Shown: piece after piece, positions 12,185-25,455 of the stretch | Numbering within the stretch: the stretch's first letter is position 1 | Layout of the letters: every line of letters begins with the position of its first letter | Origin: Phallusia fumigata | Lineage: Eukaryota; Chordata; Ascidiacea; Phlebobranchia; Ascidiidae | Assembly: GCA_008931825.1 (NCBI GenBank) | Contig: QXVZ01020756.1 | Span: forward strand, 124,001-188,000 | DNA length: 64,000 nt | Direction: 5' to 3' | Notes under the pieces: generated by a model | What the model was told of the DNA's origin: nothing | Databases searched by the model: none | What the model saw: only the letters and a program-made list of their open reading frames with translations | Program-made: the position numbers and the translations under genes

Positions 12185-15100
12185 GCTGGTAATGATTTAT
12201 GTAATTAGCAGTAGAGTAGAAAAACTTAAAGTTCAGTGGTTTTTCTGTGCGGTAAGAAAAAAATTATGTTTCTTTCGGGGTACAACAAAAACTGATTGTG
12301 CTCTTTGGCTCCTAAAACACAACACTAAACCTTTTATAGAGACTGGCTTTTAACAATCCGAACCTTTTAGAGGGCTCAGTCTGCAAGGCCTTTCCTTTTT
12401 AGTGCACCAGATAGAATTACTGAAAACCTCAACACTGAGAAAAAAACGAACCCTGCCTATAGCGTGTAACAACTGAAGTCAAGTAAATTGAGGATTACAC
12501 GAGACAAGGGGCTTGAATAAAGTGTAGGCAGGTGTCAAATTAAAATTGCACCTCAACCACAAATTGTAAAATTAAAACACGATTTCTATTAAGCCTACAC
12601 TTATTAGAAAAAAGAAGCAACAGCGTTTAAACAAACTATTTGACCGAAACTAACTACCTCCACTCTATTCAAGTCCCTCGTCTAGTGCAATCGCCAATTT
12701 ATACAACAAATGACTTCAGTCTAGTCGTCGCTAAGCGCAAACCCGACATTACTTCATTACACGTTCAAGCACTCCAGGACGAAATGTGATTTCATCGTTG
12801 TTTGTTGTCGGGCCGTCGTCAAGGGTCGTAACTTTCACTTGTGTTGGGAGATGCTGTCAAAACAAGGCCCCCAGCAAGAGTATCTACAAGTGTTTGTGCA
12901 AACAGGACCGTTTATGACAAGGACCTTATAGCAAGCCCGTGCCTATCTGTAAAGTACCCACGCTGGCCGTTTAATTTCAGCACTATAAATTTGATTTTAG
13001 ATTTTCGGCTCACTGGGCTACGCTTGTTTGAGGTTTGAATTAGAGTGGTTTATTTAGGAGGCGGTGTTATCTCAGACACGATGTTCAAATGTCTTCTGGG
13101 GTCCTGTGAACATAATTCTACGTTCTACAGGCTGCGTTCTACGCAGCGGAACATCCATCCTGATTTAAACTTTCTATAAACGGCAACGTAGGCCGTCTTA
13201 CGAAAAAGCATGATTTTGGTAAAGTTCATTGGGCAGCGAATTTAACATTTAATTTGTTTAAAAACTAGGCTATGCACGGTTACGATATTATTCTCAGCAG
13301 AGTAAGTTAATGCAAAGTTATCATCGCTGAGAATAGCTCGAAAAAGGAGGCAAATTACGCTACAGGGGAAAACAAACTGAAATTGTGCCACTTTACCGAC
13401 TTGACAACCGCGCTTGTCAAAATTTTGAACATCTTTACAAAAGCATCGGCGTGTATTTTTATGCTACAATGGAAAAACGTATCATTATTTAAGTATGGCA
13501 TACTGCAGCAATCTCATCCACAAAGGTACGCCCTCGACTAACAACGCGTTTGTCCTTTACAAATATACTTTAGGCAGCATTGCTCAGCACTATGTATCGT
13601 ATTGCGATAAACTGAAGTCACAACGAGAAGGTTTTTACTACACTAAAAACCTGAAACAAAAATTAACTAACCCATGTGCAACTCTGACCACCTTGCACTG
13701 TTGGGTCCAACAACTAAAGGTGGTCATCGCGACGGGCAGCGGGTGCTCTTCATATTTCAACGGCTATTGTCTTTAAAAATTTCGACCAAAGTAAACCTTT
13801 CAAGGGCTATCAAGTTAAAAGACCTCTTCGGCCGACGTAAAAACAACAGCGCAATAGAAAAGAGCGTAAAAGACCGACTAGAATGTGTCACTGTCTTTTT
13901 GTTTGCTAACAAGTAGACTTTGAAGTGCTTTGTGACGCAATAAACTATAAGTTCGATCCGATTTTTGATGTGACAACAACGCACAGTAGTTGGTAGAGGT
14001 TGTTCTATCAATTCCGTTGGACAACTATCATAAATGTTAGTATGTCAAAAAACGCAGATTGTGTCTTAATTGGGTCGCATTCTGTGCAAGTATATTTTTG
14101 GGCATAACAGGTAATGTCATTCACTCATATTTCCGATATCTGACGTCACAAAGTGATGTCATTTTACACGTAAAAACGGTTTTATACGTAACTTTCCACA
14201 AGCACAGTTGCAAATCTTGCAGCATTAGATTTCTTTTAAATTTTAAAACCAAAACTATAAATCTAGTTTTTACATTTTTTATTGGCTCATAAAGTCAAGC
14301 CTAACCTGGGAGGGCTGCTTCTAAGACCTAAAGAGTACGCGGAACGATAATAACAATACCATACATTTGTTGCCTTTCTAGCAATCTGCCTTTAATCATT
14401 CGACACAGTTCGGCCAAGCCCAGCTTCACCAACGCTAAGTAGTGACAGCACACTGTTTAGTTCATGCCTTTATAATCACTGCCACATCCTTCATGAATTT
14501 TTAACGGCCAACTCCCAGAATGCGGCATATGCGAGCACCATCGACCGCTTCGTTGCTAAGTGACGTGCCTTGCCCTCGCCATGGCAACCGACTGGTGTCA
14601 CGTATTTACGACACCCCAGTAATGCAATTACGTCTAGGCGCGGTCGCTCAGGGTGTGCTGCGTATTTCAACAAATGGCGACAGGTGTTTACAATGGTAAC
14701 ACTCGAGTAATCGCTGTTCTCCTTGTTGGAAGTGCAACTCATGAAAAAATTATTCGTAAACCGTCTGTTTGAGAGCATTAGTTAACCCGTGGGAGCACTA
14801 ACATGTTGAGAAAATGTGCTGCCAGTGTTAAAAGCACATTAGGAGTTTCCCATCGTCTTTACGAAATTCGAATGTTTAGTTCCACACAGGACACAATACC
14901 TAAAGAATCCAGGCAATAGCAAATAATTACATATGGTTGAAGTAAAAATGCTCTACACTGAAGCGTTTAATCGTGCTGGATGTACTGTCGGTTTATTTAA
15001 TTGTCATTTGAAAATTCTGTTTGAAAATACTAATGCGCTATCCCTCTAAAAAAGATGCAACAAATTTCTTGCAAACTTTTTGCAAATAAGGGATTGGGAG

Positions 15101-17571
15101 ATGGGTGTTTTCAAATTTCGTGAATGATCCTACAAATGTAGTTGCGCAGTCAACCCAATTCGCTTGATAAAACAACCAACCGGCTGCCATTGACTGGTAT
15201 TGATTGAATGACATCCTTTAACTGGTGGCGTCTGTGTGGGGAGCAAATTGTAAATTGAATCACGTCTGAAAGAATTGAGCGCACCTTCATCGGAAATCGA
15301 TCTCAAGACAAAAAATTCTCCGAACTTAAGTTGGCAAATAAAAAAAAACATAAGAACCAGCAAAAAGTTTGCTACAACATAATTTTAAACCTCTGTATAA
15401 GAGTTTGTACTACTTACACCTTAAATAACATATTCTTTCAAAAAATATATAGCCCCGTTACAATGTATTTAGTCCCCTTAAGAATGTCGTCGAAAAACGC
15501 GTTATGAGTAAGTTAAATCCAAAAAGGCAACCACCTTTCCTTTGCGTAAGTGACACGAACGTACGCACCGACCAACTTTAGGTCAACAACAAGGCAACGA
15601 ATTACAAGCTGTTACCACCTACAAAACCATGTTTCTCAATCCAACATACAACGAAGTTAATGTATCTGCAAACGGTGCAAGCAAATTTATCTAATCTGTA
15701 CCAAGCTGAATTACAAGCAAACCCTGTCAAGTAATGAATAATGCAAGCCGTAACTCTGCAACACTTGAAGGAATTCGCGCAAACTTGATACTGGGCTTGG
15801 CTGCCTCGCCACTTTCTGTTTGCATGTTTCCAAATGCCACCAGTCAAGCATGATACAGTTTGAGCAGCAACGGGTGTAACACTGACCGCAAAGCTGTTAC
15901 GGTGCTAAACTTAGTACAAAACATGTACAGCTATTTATCACGAACAACAGCAGTTTGTTGTTGATTACATTTAACTGCGTCGAATATCTTTTGTTCAAAC
16001 GGTTGCAGACACTTTTATTTCTTAATGACTCTGATAAAGATTTTTGTACATTTCTGGTGATTTTTAATTAAAATTACACGGTTGACCGGACGAAGCTTGT
16101 TTTTAAACCCGCTGAGCGGGGTGTCAGTTAGTCGTACTTTATAAAAGTATGGTTCGCCGATTCCAATGCACGCAGACGTTTTGATCAAACATTACTTAGA
16201 CCAAGGCGCTGCACAATTTTTATCCATTTTATCGAAAATCCGAATTTAGTCGGTCCCCTGTTGCTATTTATCTTCCAGCTTGCTCCTATATTCTTCGTAC
16301 AATCGGTATAATAAAGTTACTTGACTGTACAAAGAGTGACAACTTAACTAATACCAGCACAACTTTACCATTCTAGCATTAACAACAATCCTTGGCAATC
16401 ACAGGAAAAAAGGCAGTGGTTCAAAACGTAAGTGAAGCAAACTATAGAACTGTTTGATATAGCAGGATATTCACCTCCTAGTTACATCACCTGAGTTGAT
16501 TTAGTCGTCGATCGCAATCTTATACACCGCTTGCCAACACTCGCTAGTATTTGATCTTCGCGGACCCCCTCTGAGTATCTAACAGTCGTTGAGGTCTAGT
16601 CAAAACCAGGTTGCGACGACAAAAAGCCACACTCGTCGCCGGGGCCAGCAAAAGTCATGGATACCGAGCAAAACAACTCAAAATAATACGTGCGTTCTAA
16701 TTCTTTACCGCTGATTGTGACGCAACAATACAATAGGTTGTGCACGAGTATTTCTTCATGCTGCGACAAAAGGTGTTGGTCTTGCGGTTTCCATAGACCA
16801 GACATGAACGCTGTGATTGACAGGTACGCCCTGTAACAAATTGAAAGAGAATATTGACATATTGCGGTGCCTGTGTAAAGTTTTACGTTCAAGTTCTAAG
16901 AACTGAAACCACATCGATTTCTGCTATTGCCCAAATGTTTGCCTACTACTGCTAGGACCAAACTTTTCGGCTGGTTTTGGTTTAATTTAGCGGTTAGTGA
17001 AATTGTCTGTAATTATAAACAAACCTCGCTTTTTAATGTGTGCTTTGGTTGTTTAAATTTCAAAGTTCACAAAACCAGCTGAGCAATGCGATACAGCAAA
17101 ATGGTTTTGGAGAAAATTTGATGACCAAAGGTTTAAATCTGGCTCAAAGCAAATGACTGTACTCACCCTAAGATTGATTAACCGGGACTTCCCATGGTCG
17201 CACAAGTTTAAACCAGACATAAGACGATCGGTGAACTAATATAACATTGATGCTCTCAACGAAAATCTTTCATCCGAAAAAACACTCCCCTCTGATATGC
17301 CACTCTATCTTTAACCCGAGTTACTTATGGCTGTAACGTCATACTTTTGACGTGCACCCAGGCTGACAAAATGTGTTGCTGTTGTCACGGAAGAATATAT
17401 AAGAAAGATCAAGAACTACAACTAGCATTAGAAAACTGTTGATTGTATTCAGGTGTGGTGGTTTCCAGATAGTGCGAAGTAAATAATCGTTGCCTTTAGT
17501 GTGTGTGTATGAAGCTGTAATAAGTTTACTGGTTACTTATAACAGACAAATCAAGAAACTGTCTTCCCATA
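12185..17571. other. Intergenic, CpG-rich, no supported gene
   Basis: This stretch carries many short open frames but none with a domain I can name. CpG is abundant: by hand I count 29 in 13001-13600. A TGACGTCA octamer is at 14141. The distal end (about 17380 onward) is the putative promoter of the first ZP gene. Frames at 13495-13776 (+), 14491-14778 (-) and 16596-16892 (-) were considered and not called. Confidence 0.45.
17396..17403 (+). promoter_or_regulatory. Candidate TATA box of first ZP-domain gene
   Basis: A perfect TATATAAG lies about 170 bases upstream of the proposed start codon at 17572. Spacing allows a 5' leader of about 140 bases. The call rests on the motif only. Confidence 0.4.
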
Positions 17572-19107
17572 ATGAAATCTCTGGGTTGCCACTTGTTTCT
17601 AAAAGGTAATACATTGCGGTATATGGAGTTGAACTGCCAAGTTCTTAGGTCCATGTTCGATTCGAATTAGGTTTTATTGATACTAAAGGTTATATCAGAC
17701 TTGGTCTTACAAAACTACCTGCTCTGAACCTGACCAAAAAACAAAAACAGATTTCGGATTTAGTTCCGGTTTGACTCCCTATTCCAACTTATCAAATGGT
17801 AACTTTATTTTACTGCAATTATGAAGGGAGATAATTTTGTATTATGTTATCAGTGTACTGTATTTTTATCGTTGTGCTTTGTTTGTTCCTTGCAGGCATC
17901 GTTGCGATCATCTTCGCCGCGCATTATGTTGACGGTCAATGCGCCGTTGCCGGAATAATAACTTCAAGTGGACCATGCGATTACGAGATTACCGGCAAAA
18001 TGGAATTTTATACGGTTTGTTTTGACAAACAATAAACAAAATGGTGTAAACCACAGTCGCTTTGTACGCTTTGCTTCGTCGAGAAAAACAACAAAGTTTC
18101 ACAAAAATTTAGGTCTTTGGTAACATTCATTTTGTTTGCGGTCACTTTATTGCAACTATGATTACAGAACGGAAACTATTCCCAAATTTTGGATCCAATA
18201 CCTCCGATTTCACTCACTACATATATGTATTTGCGTGTCGAATTGTTCAATGCAAGTTTCGACGGTGTAAATCTACTGGTGGAAGCATGTTGGGCGACTA
18301 AAACAATTGACCATGCCTTGTTATTGGACAGCTTCACTATTGTTGAATTTCCGGGGTATGTTTGCAGTGCACATAAAAAGAAGAAAACAGATTTGCCTTT
18401 ATAGGCTATATAGCTGTAAGGATTATAACAAAAAGTTTCTACGCACAAACACTTGCAGGTGGTAATTATTGGCAGTCTATTTTTAAATTACCTACCTATG
18501 GCTTTTATATGTGGAGAGCATACTTAAAAAAACTTACCTACGGGGCAAAATTTTTTTCCTTGCCCTTTCAGTCAAACCCTAGTTCTGTTTTTGTTCCGGT
18601 CGTATTTATTTCGCCAGTTTTAACCAGACGCCGCCAATTTATACCGTAATGTTTTCCACAGTTGCCCGTTGAGTAGGTGGAGAAACATTATAAACGTTGT
18701 AAACAACGGCTTGTCAAAAGTGGTCACAGTAAGCTTTCCAACGTTTTATCTTTATCCTGATCAACCTGAGTTTTACGTTCACTGCACAATTGGAACTTGT
18801 GACGGCTGCGTGGGAAATAGCGCTAATGAGGTAGGAATTACTTTTTATGCCTGTTGTGCGCTTCGTTTATTTTGGAATTCTTTTATGTGGGGACAATAGT
18901 TGAGTAAAAACTGATAAACTGTATACGGCAGACACATAAAATGAGAAAGACATAAGTTACGTACATGCTTTTTTTAAGTGTACACCGGAGCCACGCACGT
19001 ACACGAGGACAGCAAAAATATTAACTATAGGACCTATACAACGGGTCGTTGAAACAACAACTTGCTCAGCTTTAAAGTTAATGTATGGTCAGACAGGTAT
19101 TGTATGA
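17572..19107 (+). CDS. ZP-C domain protein, copy 1 (short, no visible membrane anchor)
   Basis: Secreted or surface protein with the C-terminal half of a zona pellucida domain, the polymerisation module of egg-coat and epithelial filament proteins. Exons: 17572-17605, 17896-18014, 18168-18355, 18662-18830, 18979-19107; 639 nt, 212 residues. The first exon encodes a start that joins to a hydrophobic signal peptide in exon 2. Exons 3-4 carry the ZP-C signature (Cys-Trp-Ala-Thr, then a Cys, then Val-His-Cys-Thr-Ile-Gly-Thr-Cys), resembling the DMBT1/uromodulin group. No full ZP-N module is seen. It is a tandem copy of the gene at 22160, with the same exon phases. Exon 5 matches copy 2 at its start, then runs to a stop. 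A possible donor at 19097 has no recognisable membrane exon downstream. It may be a secreted isoform or a copy that lost its 3' exons. Confidence 0.75.
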
Positions 19108-22100
19108 GCGAAATGTTTCTTTTAACAACTATGTAAAACCTATTTTTGCAGTCAACTGTAAACGAGGGTTAGAGGACATAAAACATTTTGTTGAAGGTGA
19201 CCTTTAAATCAAAAACTTTTATTACCTTCAAAGCAAAGTCAACTAAAACTTGGTAATTTCTTTGTTTCCCAAGCTGTTTGTTCCAGGTGTCCTGCTAATG
19301 AGCAAGTTTGCATTTAAAAATTACGTTCTAATTTGTCGGATACGACCAGTTTGAAATATTGACGTTCATATGTTCTTACAGTGATTTTATTCCTAATCTT
19401 TTCAACTTTGAATATATGATGTCGTCCTACAAAACAACCAACTGCCAACATGAAGCAAGAAAACATTTAAAACGCCCAAACCGAAAAGATTAAAAAAACT
19501 GTGCTATTATTTTCGACGTATAAGCTGGGCTTAATGTTTAGCTATTCGCTCAATTTTGACTCAGTTTAGAATGGTTTTACAATTTTTTTTCTGCGTACTC
19601 ATTGCTTCATTGCTAAATAATTTTTGTCGTAGTTTTTATGAGAAGTTTCAGTAACATCACTTTCCACAGTTTTTTACAGCACCTTCTGAACTTTACATTT
19701 ATAATTATCATTAAAGTCGTATGTTCAATGAAAAGTTGGTTTAACACAGTAACCTTGCTTAAATTCCCAGTCGAAGGACCGTTAACAACCTCTGCATAAC
19801 TACAGTTTTTACACTTGCTACTATTATCTTGGTCTTAAAATTTATGTGCATTTTGGTGACAAATCGTTTTAACACAGACGCAAATTATAAGTACTTTTTG
19901 TTAAGCAGCACGATACAGCCAAGTTTATCTCATTTCTGTGCGGCGTTTACCGACAATTCACCAGAAAAAAGTTGGCCACCAGCTGCAGTAGTAAGCCGAT
20001 AATAGCTCGCTTGGAAGGGCATCAGACAGTTACGTCATATAACGTCAAGTTTACACTGCGTTCTCCTTGTTGTTTGTCGGTTTGTGACTTGTGTAACTAT
20101 GTAACTGTTACGTGTAGACAAACGAATACCGGGAAAAATTGCCAAAATTGCATACCGACTTGAATAATTTATCTCGAAACAAGTTTCTTTTGCTATCAGG
20201 TCACGAACAAACGTCACGCAATTGCTACATTATAACATACCCACATGGGCACAAAATGAAGGAACGGAAATGTAAGTTACAATTAGGGTATGTACTTCAT
20301 CTATATTTGCTGTGCAGTTCATCGTGCTGTAATCGGAAACGAAATTACCTGCAAAAAACTTTTATTGCTTTTTATTGAGTAACTTTTTATTGAGTAATTT
20401 TTGTTGTAATAAACCAAAATATAAATGAGTAAAAATGAGATGGAAACATTTTCATAACGATCACGTTGCGATTCCACTAATCACTCGACCATCTTGGAGG
20501 CAACAGCGGTCGTTGGCTGCAACAGCGTGATTTGCCATTGAAGCTTGAGTTGCCTCTTTTGCAAATGCTATATTTCCTTCATGTTAATCACGATGGGAAA
20601 TGATCGTACACTCCATTAACAGCAAGCCTAAACGAGGATTGTTCAGGGATTGGAAAGTCTGGTCAGTTTGATAAAACAATAGTTGGAAAAAACAAGTATC
20701 AAGCCAAAATAAATGCGCCAATTAGTATGTTTAAAGCCGTGACAAATTACGTAGAAAAACACAAACTGCCACAAACGGCGCAACGATAGAACATTTTGGA
20801 AAGCTCTATAAGTTGAGAGGTGCACAGTGGGTCAAGTTATAGAATGCCCCAGATGAATAGGCTTGTACTTTCTGTGCTATGAAATGGCTGTTTCGGTCTG
20901 GTACACAAGAAAACTTTTTTCAATTGTGGTGCTTTTTTGAACTATCCATCCGTGAATGGCATAAGGGGCTAGCATTACATCAAAAAACTCAGGATTTACA
21001 AAAAAATGTGTCAGGTTTTAGGTAAAACAATGTGACTTGAAGTGTTTAAAAACATATTTCATTTGCGGTAATAATCAAACTGTGCATCATGCACATTATT
21101 TAACTAGACATGCAAGAACGTCTAATTTGTAAGAAACGCTATAGCATCTTAAACATGTTCTAAAGGTTTTAACGAGAAAATCTGACGCCCGTTCCATGCG
21201 AGTTTTACATGGATACTTTTTTTGTAGTAAACTATCTCAGAAATGACGTAACCGCTTAAACAAGATGTTTTAGGCAGGGCGATGAACATGTGACGAGATC
21301 ACGTAAACAGCCAAAAGTTGTAAAAGCAGTTCGCAATCAGGCAATTGAAATGCGACACAAAACGATGGGTAAATGAGTGTTACCGATTTTGACTTTGAAA
21401 ACAGAATGAATATGTCAACGTTTACAGAAAATCGTTCAACTGTTGCGCCGCACCCATTCCTGTAGAATGTTTCACTGAGACGAGGGGCTTAAACTGGTGC
21501 TGTGACGCAGACTTTGACGTGAAGTCACCGTGACCAGGGAGTGGTATTGTGACGTCACAATTGGAGCATGGTTATAAGGAACGCTTTTATTACGGGCATT
21601 CAGAGATGGGATTCACTGTGTTATATCAGGGATTTTATGCCGAAAAGGCTGGTGCTCGTATAATAGAGTCAGACTTAATTTGTCCTTTGGTATTTTGCGT
21701 TGGTACAGAAAATTGAAAGTACAAGAACAACATTTCAGTTTTGTGCTTTTAGATTAACCAACAGGCATTCCTGTCTTTGGTTAAGATTTTTGTGTATTTT
21801 TTAGCAATGACGTAGTGACAATATTAGGTTACGGCTGACAGTATTTGAAAATAGCCGATGCTGTAAACCAGTTAAAAGTCGAGTCAATAGACTTTGGTCT
21901 ACCTCACCTTTCATATAAATTTTTCGGCAATTTAGCGAATTCAGCGTCATACATAACCGAAATGGAGGTTAATTTCATCGGTTTGACTAGGTGGTTAACC
22001 TGAACAATGAACTTTTTAGTTTTGCCAAATTTGTAGCGTAACTGGTTGTAAATTACGCGTTATGTTTGTATATCATAACTATAAAGTTGTTTCAGGTGAT

Positions 22101-22159
22101 TTATTGTTTTACCAGCATTTTACTGAGTTCGAAACTAAATCAAAACGTGTTTTTCGTCA
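19108..22159. other. Intergenic between the two ZP genes
   Basis: I looked here for counterparts of exons 6-8 of the second ZP gene (membrane segment and tail) and found none. The open frames present show no domain. A TGACGTCA octamer at 21550 and a TTATAAGG at 21572 lie about 600 bases before the second gene and may belong to its control region. Confidence 0.4.
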
Positions 22160-25100
22160 TGAAAATATTAGAAAGCATAATTCTTCTGAAAGGTATGGTG
22201 TTTGTTATTTAAAGTGCCGAAAATTTCATACCGATGACAGCTAAAATACAAAAGTTGTTTTTTACAGTTATCCTGCTGCTTATTTGTGCAACAAGTTATG
22301 TTGTCGGCCAATGCGCAGTAACCGGGGTAATAGTGTCGCGTGGACCATGTGATTACGAGATAAACGGAAAAATGGAATTTTATACGGTCGGTACCTTAAT
22401 ACCAGCACGTGTTCATAGTCCAACACTGAGTTTCAAACACCGTTTAAACATTTTCTTTTTTAATTTCTTTTAATTTTAAGTTTCATTTGGTACAAACCAT
22501 CTTGCTCATAGGAAACGCAAAGTTGCGTAACCACGAGACCATGCGTCGACGCATCTGGTGTGAATCAGCCTTAAACCATAACAATGTAGCCTATTATGCC
22601 ATCGTCAAATGTACAAAATAATATAAAATACTATTTGAAACAGTATTTGATTGTGTACGTGCCCACTATTGTTCAAAAACTACAACTGATAAGCAATCAA
22701 AATTAAGTTTGCAAATTATAATTTCAGAACGGAAACTATACTCAAATTTTGGATCCAATACCTCTGATTTCACTCACTACATATATGTATTTGCGTGTCG
22801 AAATGTTCAATGCAAGTTTCGACGGTATAAATCTACTGGTAGAAACATGTTGGGCGACCACAACGATTGACCATGCCTTCTTGCTGGACAACTTCACTAT
22901 TGTCGAATTCCCGGGGTAAGTTGCAGTAGATTACAAAAAGATTTTTCTTTAGAAACTGAAGTCTTTTGACTCATAACAATACCTTATTAGTTCAGATTTA
23001 AATCCACTTGTTGTATATGTGTGTTCATTTGAATTAAGTTAAGTTTATTTTGCTCAATAAAAGTGGTAGATTTAACTGGTCGCTTCATACTGTAAGGTTT
23101 TCCACAGTTACCAGTTAAAAAGTAATTATACCTTTTTTACATCATGGCCCGTAATCATTGTCTAAAGCTTTATACCACTATAGCTTAAAGTGTTAAGCAC
23201 TGGGTTAGGATCGTTAAGACGTCATTATGGGCTTCACGGTAAAGCAGCGTCCTTTGGTTCCCAAACAAATGTATTGTTTGTTTTCCACAGTTGCCCGTTG
23301 AGTAGGTGGAGAAACATTATAAACGTTGCAAACAACGGCTTGTCAAAAGTGGTCACAGTAAGCTTTCCAACGTTTTATCTTTATCCTGATCAACCTGAGT
23401 TTTACGTTCACTGCACCATTGGAACTTGTGACGGCTGCGTAGGAAACTCTGCTAGCGAGGTATTGTATCAGTCAATTTTTGTCATCTATAGTCAGTCAGA
23501 TATGTCTGCAAAAAAATGGCATGATTAGCAACTTTGCATCAATATATTAGGTTGCTGACAAGCTTTCACATATCCAGCCTTTCCAAATTGTAGGAAACTT
23601 TGATTAATTTTAAAATAATAGATGAAGGATGTAGAAAGATTTTATTTTTTGGATGTATTGTCCCTGCTTAGTCAGTGTGTAAGTCTTTTTATTTTGTCGC
23701 AGTGCCAACCAGAGGCTCGAACCTACACAAGAACTGCAAAGATATTAACACTGGGACCAATAAAGCGTGAGACTCTTACCACCACCCAATCCCCACCAAC
23801 GTCGGGTCCTCTTATCAGTCAACAAGGTTAGTTGCCTGTGCGAATCGTCCATCTATAACGATGTACGAATTGCCAAAGCAGAAAAGCCTTTAGACCACGA
23901 CTTATATGAGTATTTCTTAGGTTTTTATTCACTTTTAAGACAGTCACAAATTTGTAAACATTGGTTTTCCTATTTCCCTCAGTGGATTAAAGCGCTCAAA
24001 GCGCGTCCGCTGCCGAGCTACCGACTATACTGCGGTCAGATACATTTATCTTTCTTTGGGAAACACAAAGCGGGATTAGAATCTTTAAGTTTGTAAAACG
24101 GTCGCGGTAATAACTTAAAAGTGTTGAAGACTGGCATAGTAAACTTTAAAACATTCTCATTGTTATTTGAATATTTTTGTTTATCTTATAGTTGTACGTC
24201 TAAATACTGCGTTCAAATATGACGCCACTAACGATGTGTTCTTTTTTCTACAGTTTTGCTCATCATCATCATAATACTTGCTGTGCTGGTGTTCTTGCTT
24301 ATCGTGTTGATAATTGCATGTTTATTGTACCCTAAGTGTGAAAAAGCTTATATGAGGGTAAGTGTTGTATTAACGAAAACACAGCCTTTTCGGGTTTTGT
24401 GAATATTTTTATGTGAGGTAGTGAGGTTTCGCTTGTTCGAAATAATTGAAACGAGAAAAATTTGTGTTTTGAAATTGGCGGTTTTTGCGACAACATTGGT
24501 ATCATATCGCCAGGTGTTTTTTCATGAACAGAATGATAATTTGAACAGAATATCCTTGTCTTTAGAAAGCCGCAGAAAAAGGTTACAACACCCCGGTTCT
24601 GACGTCAACTGTCAATCATTTTTACGAGGAAGCCTCAACCCCAAGCAGGTGAGGGAAAACCTCTTTAAACTTGATTTCGCACTTAGGGTTAACTAAATTT
24701 ACGTAACCAATCCAACGCGATGGCCAATAACAGCAGTACCCATTTTCCTTTGTGATAGTCATTCGAAATACAATTGATGTTGCTTTAATTGCCTGCAACG
24801 TGCTTTTGCAGCATTAACAATCGCAGCAACAATATGTCTCGTCGAAACTAATAAATGTCATTATTTTTTTCGTTACGTCCTTTTATGACAGGCATGTCAA
24901 ACATACGGCCCGGCATTCATTTCTGAGGCCACCAAAAGCGCGAGACTATAGTTTATTTTTGTCAAAAGTTATGATTTTTTGATTAAATACACGAAAATCT
25001 CGTACTTTTAAATAAATAACCCGAAATCAACCGCTTATCCGTAGTCAGGTCGCGGGGGGCAACGGCTCCACTCTATTTTTTTTCTGTCCCAGTCCAGATT

Positions 25101-25455
25101 AGATCAGATGGTGTGGATCTGGCCCAAGATCCAAACTGAGTTTGACATGCCTGGTTTATAACATCATATATTCCTCGATGCAAGGTTTATTATTCCGTGA
25201 AGCATTTTTCAGTGTTTATAGTTCCACAGTGACTTTGTAAATGCACAACCGCCATTAAGTACATATTTTTGCGTGTGTGTGCGTCTGCTTCATTGCAGTC
25301 CTGTATAATAAAATAACAACAACTCATTTTTCAGTGATGGCGACTCCAGTCCGACACCTAGTGACCTAACACTGCCTCATCAGTATACCAGCAAAGACGG
25401 TTCCGTTTACAGCTCTGTTACAAAACCGACGAAACAAGAATCAACAAGCGTGTAA
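22160..25455 (+). CDS. ZP-C domain transmembrane protein, copy 2
   Basis: Type I membrane protein of 313 residues. Exons: 22160-22193, 22268-22386, 22728-22915, 23291-23459, 23703-23826, 24254-24357, 24566-24648, 25335-25455; 942 nt, all phases agree. Order: signal peptide (1 to about 24), short Cys-containing N-terminus, ZP-C module (about 45-185), a Thr/Pro-rich linker, a long Leu/Ile/Val membrane segment (about 213-238) followed by a Cys and Lys stop-transfer, and a Ser/Thr-rich cytoplasmic tail with tyrosines. The Cys-Trp-Ala-Thr and His-Cys-Thr-Ile-Gly-Thr-Cys signatures match the DMBT1/uromodulin type. It lacks a full ZP-N module, so it may co-polymerise with another ZP protein (inference). 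The last intron contains a MITE (24889-25153). Confidence 0.85.
24889..25153. mobile_element. hAT-like MITE, 265 bp
   Basis: The element begins CAGGCATGTCAAAC and ends with its exact reverse complement. It contains the paired 'GGCCCG' and 'TCTGGCCC' subterminal parts usual in such elements. Flanking 8-mers TTTTATGA and GTTTATAA agree at 6 of 8 positions, compatible with an old hAT 8-bp target duplication. It has no coding capacity and sits in the last intron of the second ZP gene. Confidence 0.65.

Noticed and set aside
14491-14778. 95-codon minus-strand frame
   Set aside because: No motif, no neighbours, composition not distinctive.
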